Shown here piece by piece: positions 43,748 to 52,224 of a stretch of DNA of 56,983 bases. The notes beneath the pieces are model-generated. The model worked only from the letters and a program-made list of their open reading frames with translations, had not been told where the DNA came from and searched no databases. A program made the position numbers and the translations under genes. Origin of the DNA: Bacillota bacterium (GTDB taxonomy: Bacteria > Bacillota > Clostridia > Acetivibrionales > DSM-1351); assembly GCA_023416275.1 (NCBI GenBank), contig JAEZIB010000013.1, positions 1 through 56,983 on the forward strand, in the 5' to 3' direction. The first letter of the stretch is position 1. Each line of letters opens with the position of its first letter.

Positions 43748-43855
43748 ATGATGGTAATAAAAATAAATTTACCAAATGAAAAGTCTTTCCATGCTCAAGT
43801 TTATTAATGGTTTGTTAGCAAGCAAACGACTTATTCGTAAAGTTATTAACTTTTC
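43748..43855 (+). repeat. Family A-like interior fragment
   Basis: TTTACCAAATGAAAAGTC, AAGTTTATTAATGGTTTGTT and AAAGTTATTAACTTTTCA resemble, in the same order, the interior of family A copies 1 and 4. No terminal repeats flank it. It runs directly into the family B element. Confidence 0.45.
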
Positions 43856-44029
43856 AAAAAGTCAATTATGGTTGAAACCTTCGCCTTCCAGGATAGCATG
43901 TACTTTCAAGCATTTATTTGAAGGCTTCAACGGTTTGGTTTTTAGGGCTTGTCCATCAGCAGGCTTTAGCCTTAAACTCAAACTATCGTCCGATATCATC
44001 GGATATTCAGCCGATAGTAATTGATTTTT
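43856..44029 (+). repeat. Palindromic element, family B, copy 1
   Basis: Ends AAAAAGTCAATTA and TAATTGATTTTT are inverted repeats. Inner pairs include GAAACCTTCG...CGAAGG-like words, AAGCATTTATTTGAAGGCTT and TATCGTCCGATATCATCGGATA. A short relative is at 50130-50196, and the same GTCAATTAC end occurs in the 15663 repeats. Non-coding. Confidence 0.55.
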
Positions 44030-44100
44030 ATATTCTTGGACACCTATAGATTTTTTATGTTTGAAAGTTGATTTAATAATTTGGTTTGGGGGGAGCAGCA

Positions 44101-45180
44101 GTGATAAAACATACAGTAAATTTAAAAGAGAGAAGTTATCCAATATACATTACAACAAGCTTTGAGGAGCTAGGTAAAACAGTATTGTCGCTGAGAACTG
44201 GAAGTAAAGTTTTAATAGTAACTGACGAAAATGTTGATAAATTCTATTCTGATATATGTTTAAAGGAACTGGAGAATAGTGGATTTGAGGTGTGTAAGCA
44301 TGTTCTGGTTCCCGGAGAAGAGCATAAAACCTTAGAAGCGGTATATGGTATATATCAAAAGCTAGTTGAGCACAAATTTGACAGAACGGGAACCTTAGTT
44401 GCTCTTGGAGGAGGCGTTGTTGGTGATATAACTGGCTTTGCTGCAGCTTCCTATATGAGAGGCATAAACTTTGTGCAGGTTCCAACCACTCTTTTATCAC
44501 AAGCAGATAGTAGTGTTGGAGGAAAAACTGGCGTCGATTTTGATGGGCATAAAAATGTGATAGGTGCATTCTACCAGCCTAAATTGGTTTTTATTAATGT
44601 ACACACAATTAAAACTCTCCCAAAACGTGAGGTTTCAGCAGGCTTGGCTGAGGTCATAAAGCACGGACTTATATTAGATGCAGAGTATTGTGAATACATT
44701 AAGGAGAATGCAGATAAAATCTTTGCTTTTGATGAAAATGTGTTACAATATTTAGCAAAAAAGAATTGCTCAATAAAAGGCAGTGTGGTTGAGGCAGATG
44801 AAAAGGAAAGTGATTTAAGGGCGATACTCAATTTTGGACACACAATTGGCCATGCAATTGAAACAGTACAAAATTTTGAGCTATTGCATGGTGAATGTGT
44901 TGCTATCGGAATAGTTGGAGCATACAGACTAGCATTTTATTTAGGTGTTGTTTCTGAGGCAATGGTTGAGAATATAAAGGAAATACTTCAGAAACTGGAG
45001 CTGCCCATATCATTGCCTGGTTTAGATGTTGAAAAAGTTTACAGTCATATATTTTATGATAAAAAGGTAAAAGACAATAAGCTGAAATTCGTTTTGCCAC
45101 GTAGAATGGGAGAGGTATTTCAGTGCAATATTGAGGATAGCGAATTAATTAAAAAAGTGCTATTAGATTTGTCTAAATAA
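44101..45180 (+). CDS. aroB: 3-Dehydroquinate synthase
   Basis: Second step of the shikimate pathway, converting DAHP (made by the enzyme at 28350) to dehydroquinate, with NAD and a divalent metal. Motifs: VTDENV, PGEEHKTL, LGGGVVGDITGFAAASYMRGI, QVPTTLLSQADSSVGGKTG, GLAEVIKHG, and NFGHTIGHAIE with metal-binding His. About 359 residues. The frame reaches back to TTG 44086, but GGGGGGAG at 44088-44095 is the ribosome site, so GTG 44101 is the likely start. Confidence 0.95.
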   Translation: MIKHTVNLKERSYPIYITTSFEELGKTVLSLRTGSKVLIVTDENVDKFYSDICLKELENSGFEVCKHVLVPGEEHKTLEAVYGIYQKLVEHKFDRTGTLVALGGGVVGDITGFAAASYMRGINFVQVPTTLLSQADSSVGGKTGVDFDGHKNVIGAFYQPKLVFINVHTIKTLPKREVSAGLAEVIKHGLILDAEYCEYIKENADKIFAFDENVLQYLAKKNCSIKGSVVEADEKESDLRAILNFGHTIGHAIETVQNFELLHGECVAIGIVGAYRLAFYLGVVSEAMVENIKEILQKLELPISLPGLDVEKVYSHIFYDKKVKDNKLKFVLPRRMGEVFQCNIEDSELIKKVLLDLSK

Positions 45181-45272
45181 GATATTGATAAGGTGTGTCT
45201 TATAACTTTAAGCTTGGAAAGTTGCGTAATATGTATTGAAAATACAACAGCCAAGCGGTGCGAAACGAAAAC

Positions 45273-45312
45273 GACCATACAAGATTAAATAATCCTGTGT
45301 GGTCATTATTTT
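45273..45312 (+). terminator. Terminator after aroB
   Basis: GACCATACAAGATTA pairs with TAATCCTGTGTGGTC across a short A-rich loop and is followed by ATTATTTTT. Confidence 0.75.
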
Positions 45313-45363
45313 TGAAAATATATATAAATGTACTTCTAAAAAATAGTGATTTTCTAATTATTT

Positions 45364-45640
45364 AATTCAACTTTTCCAGATGAAAATTGATGGTATTCAA
45401 CTTTTCAATGGAAAGTTGAGTTGTTAAATTTTTGCTTCAAAATACTATATTAAGTGCAAATGATATCTTTTTTTAGGTTTGTTGATAAATCAACAGACAT
45501 TCTAGTATTTTTTTCATGCTACCTTCAAATGTATAAATTAAGCTCAAAAAAACAAATATAATTATATATTTCTATATGTAGGTTGAATAAACATTATGTA
45601 ATATAATATTTGCTCAACTTTCCAAGTTGAAAATTGTAAT
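45364..45640. repeat. Cluster of short CAACTTTTC/GAAAGTTG palindromes
   Basis: TTCAACTTTTCC-AGAT-GAAAATTGA (about 45367-45391), TTCAACTTTTC-AAT-GGAAAGTTGAGTTG (about 45397-45424) and GCTCAACTTTCC-AAGTTGAAAATTG (about 45612-45636) are short hairpins built on the same word. The remaining part of the 614-base gap (45181-45794) is AT-rich with no gene recognised. Confidence 0.5.
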
Positions 45641-45794
45641 GGTATAACCTTATAAATTAAAATTAAATTATTGCATAAAATAAGTTAGATTATTGGGCAA
45701 CAAATCACTGATAAGTGTGCTTGCATAGACTTCTTATGTGGGAAATTTGAGTTGTTTACTTAAATGTACAAGTAGAAATTGAAAGGGGAAATAG

Positions 45795-46109
45795 ATGTCA
45801 AACGAGAAAGCTAACGATAAGTCTATAATAAAGCTATTGGCTAAAAAAGTTGATGAACTGTCATTAAAGATGGAGAAAATGAAATTTGTAGATTATGTAT
45901 ATTTTATTGAGCACCCTAGAAAAATGCTTTGGGCAAATTTTACTAACGGGCTGGCAAGAGGGTTTGGAATAGCAATTGGGTTTACAATATTAAGTGCAAT
46001 TACCATTTATATACTAAAGTCAATTGTAACCATCAACTTACCTTATATAGGAGAGTTCATCAGTGAAATAGTAGAAATAGTTCAGAACAGTATGAATAAT
46101 CCAAGATAG
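45795..46109 (+). CDS. DUF5665 family membrane protein
   Basis: A 104-residue protein: a charged helical N-terminus (KSIIKLLAKKVDELSLKMEKM), the conserved segment FVDYVYFIEHPRKMLWANFTNGLARGFGIAIGFTIL, and one clear membrane helix (about 60-83). This matches the DUF5665 family of Firmicutes, whose role is unknown. AAAGGGG precedes the ATG. A duplicated structured region separates it from the zinc-finger gene downstream. Confidence 0.8.
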   Translation: MSNEKANDKSIIKLLAKKVDELSLKMEKMKFVDYVYFIEHPRKMLWANFTNGLARGFGIAIGFTILSAITIYILKSIVTINLPYIGEFISEIVEIVQNSMNNPR

Positions 46110-46112
46110 TGT

Positions 46113-46212
46113 GCAAACTCATTGCAAAAGCACAATGTTTGCACAGACTTTGTTTTCGAGCTCTCCACAAATAGTTTTACCATAATTTATGCCCGAAAGT
46201 GGGCGTGGGAGA
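46113..46212 (+). repeat. Direct repeat, copy A
   Basis: Starts GCAAACTCATTGCAAAAG, continues CACAATGTTTGCACAGACTT and TTTTCGAGCTCTCCACAAAT, and ends GTGGGCGTGGGAG. About 100 bases, repeated at 46252-46382. The words GCAAACTCATTGC and AGCACAATG...TTCGAGCTC can form hairpins. Confidence 0.8.
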
Positions 46213-46251
46213 GGTGAAAACCTATGCATTTTTACTGCTCAGTCTTTATAT

Positions 46252-46382
46252 GCAAACTCATTGCAAAAACCCATTTATGGGTTTTTGTTGCTCGAAAAAG
46301 CACAATGTTCGTATAGACTTTGTTTTCGAGCTCTCCACGAATGCTTTACCAAATTTTTATGCCCCAATGTGGGCGTGGGAGG
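46252..46382 (+). repeat. Direct repeat, copy B, with inserted hairpin
   Basis: Same order of sequence blocks as copy A, with about 30 extra bases that include the palindrome AAAACCCATTTATGGGTTTT. It ends GTGGGCGTGGGAGGT, which supplies the ribosome site of the gene starting at 46388. The copies differ at scattered positions, so the duplication is not recent. Confidence 0.8.
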
Positions 46383-46387
46383 TTAGT

Positions 46388-47020
46388 ATGGACAAAATTA
46401 AAATGATGTATCTCAAAGAAAAACTTTTTACTGAAGCAAGCAGAATTAATGGAATATTAGTACAAATGCATGAAAATAGGGAAGCTGAGATGAGTGAACA
46501 CTCTCCAAATGAGCTTTCAAATTATGACAATCACCCAGCTGATTTGGGAAGTGAGCTATATTCTGTTGAAATTAACATGGCTCTTAAGGTACATGAACAA
46601 AGTAAGCTAAATGATATAAACAGAGCTTTAAATAAGTTTGATACGGGAACATATGGTAAATGTGAAAGCTGTAAACAGGAAATTCCATATGACAGGTTGG
46701 AGGCTCTTCCGTCTGCTAGATTTTGCATGGACTGTGAAATAGAAAAGGAAGCTTATGAAATAAATACACCAGATATGTCATATGATGAAGTATTTGATGC
46801 ACCCTTTGGAAGAAAGTACTTGAATAAACGTGAAGATGACGAGTTTGAGGGGCTAGACCAGCTAAATGATGTGTTGAAATATGGTTCGGCAGACACACCA
46901 CAGGATATGGGCGGTTATCAGGATTATGAGGAATATTATACAAATGAACTGGATAATCAAGGAATAGTAGAGGAGGTTGATAAAATTTCAAACCAACAAT
47001 ATAGAGATCAACTGCCCTAG
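46388..47020 (+). CDS. TraR/DksA-type zinc-finger protein (YteA-like)
   Basis: A 210-residue member of the DksA/TraR C4 zinc-finger superfamily. An N-terminal helical hairpin (about 10-85, LGSELYSVEINMALKVHEQSKLNDINRALNKFD in part) precedes the zinc finger CESC...CMDC and an acidic C-terminal extension with NKREDDEFEGLD and YEEYYTNELD. The layout matches the Bacillus YteA/YocK-type proteins of sporulating Firmicutes rather than enteric DksA. The open frame extends upstream through the duplicated repeat to 46199, but GGGAGGTTAGT before the ATG at 46388 fixes the start. Confidence 0.88.
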   Translation: MDKIKMMYLKEKLFTEASRINGILVQMHENREAEMSEHSPNELSNYDNHPADLGSELYSVEINMALKVHEQSKLNDINRALNKFDTGTYGKCESCKQEIPYDRLEALPSARFCMDCEIEKEAYEINTPDMSYDEVFDAPFGRKYLNKREDDEFEGLDQLNDVLKYGSADTPQDMGGYQDYEEYYTNELDNQGIVEEVDKISNQQYRDQLP

Positions 47021-47132
47021 ACCTTATATTTACTCAATGCAACTTTTAAAAGTGCTGCTCACAAAGCTCACTTCACATCTATATGAGATGTAGGAGGTTA
47101 TTAACTACCTCAAATATACAAATATTGCTAAC

Positions 47133-47172
47133 AAAAAAATTCTTTACCCATTAGAAGGTAAAGAATTTTTTT
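47133..47172. terminator. Bidirectional terminator between converging genes
   Basis: A 16-bp perfect stem (AAAAAAATTCTTTACC and its complement) around eight bases, with T runs on both strands. It serves the zinc-finger gene (plus) and the small Cys-rich gene (minus). Confidence 0.88.
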
Positions 47173-47207
47173 AAATATCAATCTATTGGCTTTATACATC
47201 AAGCTCT

Positions 47208-47444
47208 TTATTCCTCAATTGGAGGCAAGTCACTTAATTTGTAAGTAATACATTTTGATGCTCTGGGTACTTTGGTGCTTTTAACTGCTGTACTAACTGC
47301 TGTTTTTGCTGCTGCTGTAATAGTTGAAGCCTTGGTACGGGTTTTCTTTGCTTTGGATGAAGCACTGGCTAAATTGTTGCTGCAACCTTTGTGAGTACAA
47401 CTACCATTAATCATAAGAGAACCACATTTGCAATATTCTAACAT
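47208..47444 (-). CDS. Small protein with N-terminal zinc-ribbon-like cysteines
   Basis: A 78-residue protein. The first 25 residues carry Cys5, Cys7, Cys16 and Cys21 (EYCKCGSLM, GSCTHKGCSNN), suggesting a small metal knuckle. The middle (about 27-62) is a low-complexity basic Ala/Ser/Thr/Lys stretch resembling histone-like tails, which could bind nucleic acid. The end is KLSDLPPIEE. AAGGGATG precedes the ATG. Function unknown; a DNA- or RNA-associated role is only a guess from composition. Confidence 0.65.
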   Translation of the reverse strand: MLEYCKCGSLMINGSCTHKGCSNNLASASSKAKKTRTKASTITAAAKTAVSTAVKSTKVPRASKCITYKLSDLPPIEE

Positions 47445-47593
47445 AAATTCATCCCTTCGACGTTTGTAAATATAGATTATATATCTTAGTATACCATAAA
47501 AATCTAAATTTTAATTATTAAAGCTAGAAAAAACAAAATTTTTGCCAAAGCTGGTTCGTTATGGAGCAACAAAATCACAGGTGTTCAAAAATA

Positions 47594-49246
47594 TTAGCCT
47601 GCTCTAAGCAGTTGGAGAATGGCCTGTGGCTGCTGGTTGGCTTGGGCTATCATTGCAGAAGAAGCTTGAGATAAGATGTTATTTTTTGTAAATGTCATCA
47701 TTTCTTTGGCTATATCTGCGTCACGAAAACGGGATTCGCTGGAGGCCAAGTTTTCAGCACTGTTTTCTGTTATTGCAAAGGCCTGCTCAAGACGGTTCTG
47801 TAGGGCACCAAAATTTGCTCTTATATGAGAAACACTATTTATTGCAGAGTCAAAACTATCAATAGCTGTACTTGCTTGATTTTCAACATCAACATTTGAT
47901 AATCCTAAGGCTGTACTACGTATGTCAGTTAATGTTATGTTCAGTATATTTCCGGTATTGGCACCTGATTGAATCTGTAAGCTTGATAAACTACTAGGCT
48001 TTAAATTTGGCCATATTTCATTGAAGCCAGAAAGAGGATTATCTGTAAGGTTGACGGTATCTGTTATTACACTTGCAGCATCTAAAGCAGCTCCACCATC
48101 AGCATCTAAACCGCCAATTGCACCAGTATCGGCATTAGAAAGATTCAAACCGCCCATAAATGCAGCGCCGTTTGCAGCGAATTCGGATGTGAAATTAGCC
48201 AGTCCTGTAAAAGCACCTGAAGATGCGTTTGTTAGTGCATCATCTAGTGTACTTGTTGGATTACTGCTCAAATATGCCATGATATCTTTTATTCCACTTC
48301 CACCGTTTACCTTAATCTGTTCATGCATATAGCGAACTGCTCCATAGCCAGCAGAATAATCTATTGAGGTGTTTTCCCAACTGGCAAGTTCGCTGACCAC
48401 TGACGCAAAATTAGTTCCTCCAGCAGAATCGGCAAACAGTCTTTCATCTGCACCATGGATGAATTCTGCAGTGCCCTCCTTGAACCAGCTTGGTAGAGCA
48501 CCAAAGTTCATCGTTCGTCCCATAACTGCATGAACTAACTCATGGGCAATAATACGGTCATTATAAAAAGGAGCTGTGCCACCATTTGGCAAAGTAGCAG
48601 GAATAAAGTCGCTAACATCAATATGTAACTGTTGATTATAGGCTTTTCCTGAACCGTCCAGGTTATAATAAACAGCAGCTAGGTAAGATTGGGGTGTCTG
48701 ATCTAAAACAACCTGCAAACTTTGACCATCTGCTGAAAGTCCGTACTCAGAAAGAATACGTGCTTCGCCTTGCTCCATCCAGGCACTTTTTAACGCTGTA
48801 ATGATTTGATTGTCTACAGTGCTTGATTGAGGAACATTCAAAAGCTTAACAGTATTAAACTCTGTGTGATTTGCTATTCGGTCTATATCAGATATAATAT
48901 GAGTTGCTTCTTCTTGAATCATTCTTTTATCAGATGCAGTTAGTGTACCATTGGCTGCTTGAATGGAAAGCTCTCTGCCCCTTTGGAGTAATGAATGTAC
49001 TTCATTTAAAGCGCCATCTGCTACTTGTATAAGAGATATGCCATCCTGAATATTGCTGCTGCAACGGTTTAATCCGCGAATTTGTGCCCTCATTTTTTCA
49101 GATATAGATAATCCGGCCGCATCGTCAGAGGCTGAATTAATTCTCAACCCGGATGATAATTTGCTTAAGGATTTCTGTGTACTCAAGTTATTAATACCAT
49201 TAGAGCGATAGGCATTTATAGAACTAATATTATTGTTTATTCTCAT
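47594..49246 (-). CDS. Flagellin with inserted zinc metallopeptidase domain (flagellinolysin-type)
   Basis: A 550-residue flagellin. The conserved N-terminal (1-135: MRINNNISSINAYR, LSSGLRINSASDDAAGLSIS) and C-terminal (about 450-550: ANFGALQNRLEQAF, RDADIAKEM, ILSQASSAMIAQANQQP) D0/D1 parts are complete, so it should polymerise. The central surface region carries a gluzincin-like protease: His235-Glu-Leu-Val-His239, then WFKEGTAEF (Glu257 or Glu261 as third ligand). This matches the described flagellinolysin family of proteolytic flagellins. AAGGGGGTG precedes the ATG and a SigD-type promoter lies upstream. Isolated from other flagellar genes. Confidence 0.9.
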   Translation of the reverse strand: MRINNNISSINAYRSNGINNLSTQKSLSKLSSGLRINSASDDAAGLSISEKMRAQIRGLNRCSSNIQDGISLIQVADGALNEVHSLLQRGRELSIQAANGTLTASDKRMIQEEATHIISDIDRIANHTEFNTVKLLNVPQSSTVDNQIITALKSAWMEQGEARILSEYGLSADGQSLQVVLDQTPQSYLAAVYYNLDGSGKAYNQQLHIDVSDFIPATLPNGGTAPFYNDRIIAHELVHAVMGRTMNFGALPSWFKEGTAEFIHGADERLFADSAGGTNFASVVSELASWENTSIDYSAGYGAVRYMHEQIKVNGGSGIKDIMAYLSSNPTSTLDDALTNASSGAFTGLANFTSEFAANGAAFMGGLNLSNADTGAIGGLDADGGAALDAASVITDTVNLTDNPLSGFNEIWPNLKPSSLSSLQIQSGANTGNILNITLTDIRSTALGLSNVDVENQASTAIDSFDSAINSVSHIRANFGALQNRLEQAFAITENSAENLASSESRFRDADIAKEMMTFTKNNILSQASSAMIAQANQQPQAILQLLRAG

Positions 49247-49286
49247 ATTTTCACCCCCTTGCCGAATAATTTTAAACTACAATAAT

Positions 49287-49314
49287 ATATCGGTTAAAGG
49301 GATCAGAAAATTTA
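49287..49314 (-). promoter_or_regulatory. SigD (sigma-28) promoter of the flagellin gene
   Basis: Minus strand TAAA (49311-49314) and ACCGATAT (49287-49294) are 16 bases apart, close to the SigD consensus TAAA-N15-GCCGATAA, about 40 bases before the flagellin start. Confidence 0.65.
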
Positions 49315-49537
49315 TAATTGACTTGGCTTATTGGCTTTGAACAATATGGAATAAAAGGTAGTTGATTCTTATTTATGTATATTTAATATAGCTTAAGTAT
49401 TGATTTTTTTTAATATAGTAATTAATATTTAAGAGAGTTACAGAAGCAATTTTCTTGTGACTCATAGATGCGGCTTTCAAATTAATGGATATAATAGTAA
49501 TACATTTAAGATAAATATAAAAAATGGAGGACTTAAA

Positions 49538-50008
49538 ATGAGAAGAAACGACAGAGAGGTAAAGGATATTAATGACATTATAGAAATAATTGAAAAGTGT
49601 AAGACCTGCCATGTTGCAATGATTGACGGGGATATTCCATATGTTTTGCCCCTATCCTTTGGTTATGAGTTTATAGACGATGTTTTAATTTTGTATTTTC
49701 ATAGTGCTAAACAAGGACGTAAAATAGATATCCTAAATAAAAATAATAATGTATGCTATGAGATGTGCTTTGAAGGAGACACAGTATTTGTAAAGGATAC
49801 GCCTTGCAAATCAGGCTGCTTCTATTCTAGCATAGTCGGAACAGGAAAAGTGGAATTCATTAATGATATACAGGAGAAGTGTCATGGACTTTCACTTCTT
49901 ATGAAAAGACAGACAAATGCAAGTGTTGAATTTAATCAAAATCAAGCTAATAGTGTATGTGTATTTAAGATTATATCAAAAGATTTTATTGGAAAGAGAA
50001 AGGAGTAA
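49538..50008 (+). CDS. Pyridoxamine 5'-phosphate oxidase-like flavoprotein (NimA-type)
   Basis: A 156-residue split-barrel flavin-binding protein. CHVAMIDGDIPYVLPLSFGYE is the usual start of the NimA/PNPOx-like group, LYFHSAKQGRKIDIL holds the phosphate-binding residues, and VCYEMCFEG and YSSIVGTGKVEFI follow. Family members reduce or bind nitro compounds, F420 or haem; the exact role here is open. An open frame reaches upstream to 49457, but ATGGAGGACTTAAA places the start at 49538. Confidence 0.82.
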   Translation: MRRNDREVKDINDIIEIIEKCKTCHVAMIDGDIPYVLPLSFGYEFIDDVLILYFHSAKQGRKIDILNKNNNVCYEMCFEGDTVFVKDTPCKSGCFYSSIVGTGKVEFINDIQEKCHGLSLLMKRQTNASVEFNQNQANSVCVFKIISKDFIGKRKE

Positions 50009-50129
50009 TTTATCTGGTAATTAATGCATATAATGAATTTTAGAGAATAATATTCAACCCTATATAACACTTGTTTTAAGTTAAATACTCAATATAAAAG
50101 TTGTTCTAGATAACAGAGGAAATTTTGCC

Positions 50130-50196
50130 AAAGTCAATTACCGTTCAAACCTTTGCAACGATTAATTTCGTTTTTAGCTGATAGTAATTGACTTTT
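50130..50196 (+). repeat. Palindromic element, family B, copy 2 (short)
   Basis: AAAGTCAATTAC and GTAATTGACTTTT form 12-base inverted ends around 42 bases containing GTTCAAACCTTTGCAACG. It is related to the longer copy at 43856-44029. The 281-base gap holding it (50009-50289) has no gene. Confidence 0.6.
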
Positions 50197-50289
50197 TCAA
50201 CTATCAAGGCCAGCTGAAAATTGCAGTTTATTTAGTGTTTTTAAGGGGGGGTACATATCAAGAAGCCAATTATTTCATTTATTTTTGGT

Positions 50290-51948
50290 TTGGCATTTAC
50301 TAAAAATCATAAGTCTAATACTGGTGCTTCCAAATCAAATTCAGATTCTGTATTAGCTCCAAATGACAAACTAAATAAGAAAGCTAATAAAGGTAATATA
50401 CATAATTCAAACTCCAGTACAAATTTAAGTAAAATTCGTGAAGACTTAACGTTATCAATTATTACTCCGCCCATAATATGCAATTGCAGAGGGTTTACTA
50501 TTATTGCAGCTGTTACAAACACAAGGTCAAAAGGTTCAATTATTATAAAAAGCTCAAAATGGATACTAAATAAAAAGGAATACAGAACTGAACTTAGAGA
50601 AGAGCTTAAAGCAAGCGGTGATTCATTGCGAACTATTGAAGATATTAGAACCAGAACAGATTCATTATCAGAGAAAGAACAGAGAAAATTAAAAGCCATA
50701 TATGAAAAGTTAAAAAGTGGTACTAAATATTTACGATTTAATATAACAAATGAAATAGTTGAAGAAATTATTCAAAATGAAACTATAGAATTGTCCTTGG
50801 TAGTAGAAGGGCAAAGCACAAGAGATAGGAAAGTAGTAAATATCACAAAAGAATTGAAGTTACAGAAAAATAGGATACTTCAAAAGCCTCCCCTTGCACC
50901 TGGAATAGTCGGTGGAAATTGGTATTTTGGAGATACTCATTCACATTCTACATATACATGGGATTATTATTTTGGAGATGGAATATACACTATTCAAGAA
51001 TTGAAAGCCGTTGCAATAGTAGCTGGCTTAGATTGGCTTACCCTTACTGATCATGCGTATTGTCTGAATTCAAAAAAATATGAAACTCAAAAAAATACTG
51101 TTAAAGCTTTGTCTGACAGCACCTTTGCATTTCTGTATGGGGAAGAGCTTTCATGTGCGGAACTTATTAACAATACAAAATCCCGTGACACTTGTCATTG
51201 TAACGGAATAATGAATGAGACCTTTGTGCCATGCTCTACTGATATATTCAGAAAAGCATCGTCACCCGATTCACAGCAAGGTATTAATAATCTTAAGATG
51301 TATGGCGGATTAGTTACAATTAATCATGCTAATTGGGGCAAGGGGAATACAGAGCCTTGGAATTTTAATATAAATACCTATGCATATACTCATGGAGAAA
51401 CAGGTATGGAAATTCTCAATGGAGGCTGGAGTGATACCAATAAAGGTTCAACCACCAGATGGGTTGACAAAAGATTATTACATGGCGAAAAGGTTTTTCC
51501 CTTTGCAGGTAGTGATACTGAATCTAAAAATAATCTTGGAAAATGCTACACTGTTACATATGCTGATAAACTGTCCCATTCTAATATAAAAAATAGTCTC
51601 ATTAGCGGACATCACTATGTTACAACTTATCCTGGCTTAGCATTTTGGGTCGGAAAATTTGGAAAATCCACCTGGTATTGGATGGGTGATACTGTTTCTA
51701 TTGAGAATGGGATTATAGAATTACATTTATCTTTTTCCGATACTACAGAGGGCTTGAACATTTATATAATGAAAGGTAAAATGGGATGGACATCAGAGCA
51801 GCAGGTTTATTCTACAGCCGTAGGTGCTGGAAAAGGCTCAATTACCACTAAATTGCATATTGAGAAGGGTTGCTATCTTAGGGCATATTGCATAGAAGAA
51901 AATGTAAGAGGTCATAGGGCCTATACTACACCTATATGGTTTGATTAA
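50290..51948 (+). CDS. PHP-domain metallohydrolase, CehA/McbA-like; 5' end uncertain
   Basis: About 550 residues. An N-terminal Lys/Asn-rich region and a beta domain (about 55-190) precede a PHP phosphoesterase-type metal site: DTHSHST, LTDHAY, GEELSC, INHANW and GSDTES. A C-terminal beta-sandwich (about 440-552) follows. Reaction unknown; relatives hydrolyse phosphoesters or carbamates. The 5' end is odd: the only start in frame is TTG 50290 without a ribosome site, while a strong AAGGGGGGG (50241-50249) is 40 bases upstream and the +1 frame after it reads KKPIISFIF, like a signal peptide. A frameshift or unusual start is possible. Confidence 0.75.
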   Translation: MAFTKNHKSNTGASKSNSDSVLAPNDKLNKKANKGNIHNSNSSTNLSKIREDLTLSIITPPIICNCRGFTIIAAVTNTRSKGSIIIKSSKWILNKKEYRTELREELKASGDSLRTIEDIRTRTDSLSEKEQRKLKAIYEKLKSGTKYLRFNITNEIVEEIIQNETIELSLVVEGQSTRDRKVVNITKELKLQKNRILQKPPLAPGIVGGNWYFGDTHSHSTYTWDYYFGDGIYTIQELKAVAIVAGLDWLTLTDHAYCLNSKKYETQKNTVKALSDSTFAFLYGEELSCAELINNTKSRDTCHCNGIMNETFVPCSTDIFRKASSPDSQQGINNLKMYGGLVTINHANWGKGNTEPWNFNINTYAYTHGETGMEILNGGWSDTNKGSTTRWVDKRLLHGEKVFPFAGSDTESKNNLGKCYTVTYADKLSHSNIKNSLISGHHYVTTYPGLAFWVGKFGKSTWYWMGDTVSIENGIIELHLSFSDTTEGLNIYIMKGKMGWTSEQQVYSTAVGAGKGSITTKLHIEKGCYLRAYCIEENVRGHRAYTTPIWFD

Positions 51949-51965
51949 ATAACGTTATTGTTATA

Positions 51966-52122
51966 AACTCAAACTTTGCATATAAAAAATGTATTGGTGC
52001 GGTAGATTTATAAACGGTTTGTTGCCAAAATAATTGCATAAACTTAACTTTTCATTTGATATTGCTACCACACCTTATATTACTAGGCTTTAAGCAGTAT
52101 ATTCAACTGCGAAGTTTGAGTT
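51966..52122 (+). repeat. MITE-like element, family A, copy 3
   Basis: A 157-base element with ends AACTCAAACTTTGCA and TGCGAAGTTTGAGTT. It is shorter than copies 1 and 4 because part of the interior is missing; GGTGCGGTAG and CTACCACACC remain. TTATA-like bases flank both ends and might be a target duplication. It starts 18 bases after the PHP gene. Confidence 0.8.
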
Positions 52123-52224
52123 ATAAATATGAAAGCATGTTTTGCAATTTGGCAAGGGTAAATAGTGTCTTGATGTAAACCGTATCAATAATATCGTGCT
52201 TGTTATTACGACAGTATATAAATA

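Noticed and set aside
46224..46316. 30-codon frame between direct repeats A and B
   Set aside because: Lies entirely inside repeat sequence, is out of frame with the next gene and has no protein features.
46199..46387. N-terminal extension of the TraR/DksA-type protein
   Set aside because: The extension is translated repeat sequence (direct repeat copies A and B); the ribosome site GGGAGGTTAGT and family length place the start at 46388.
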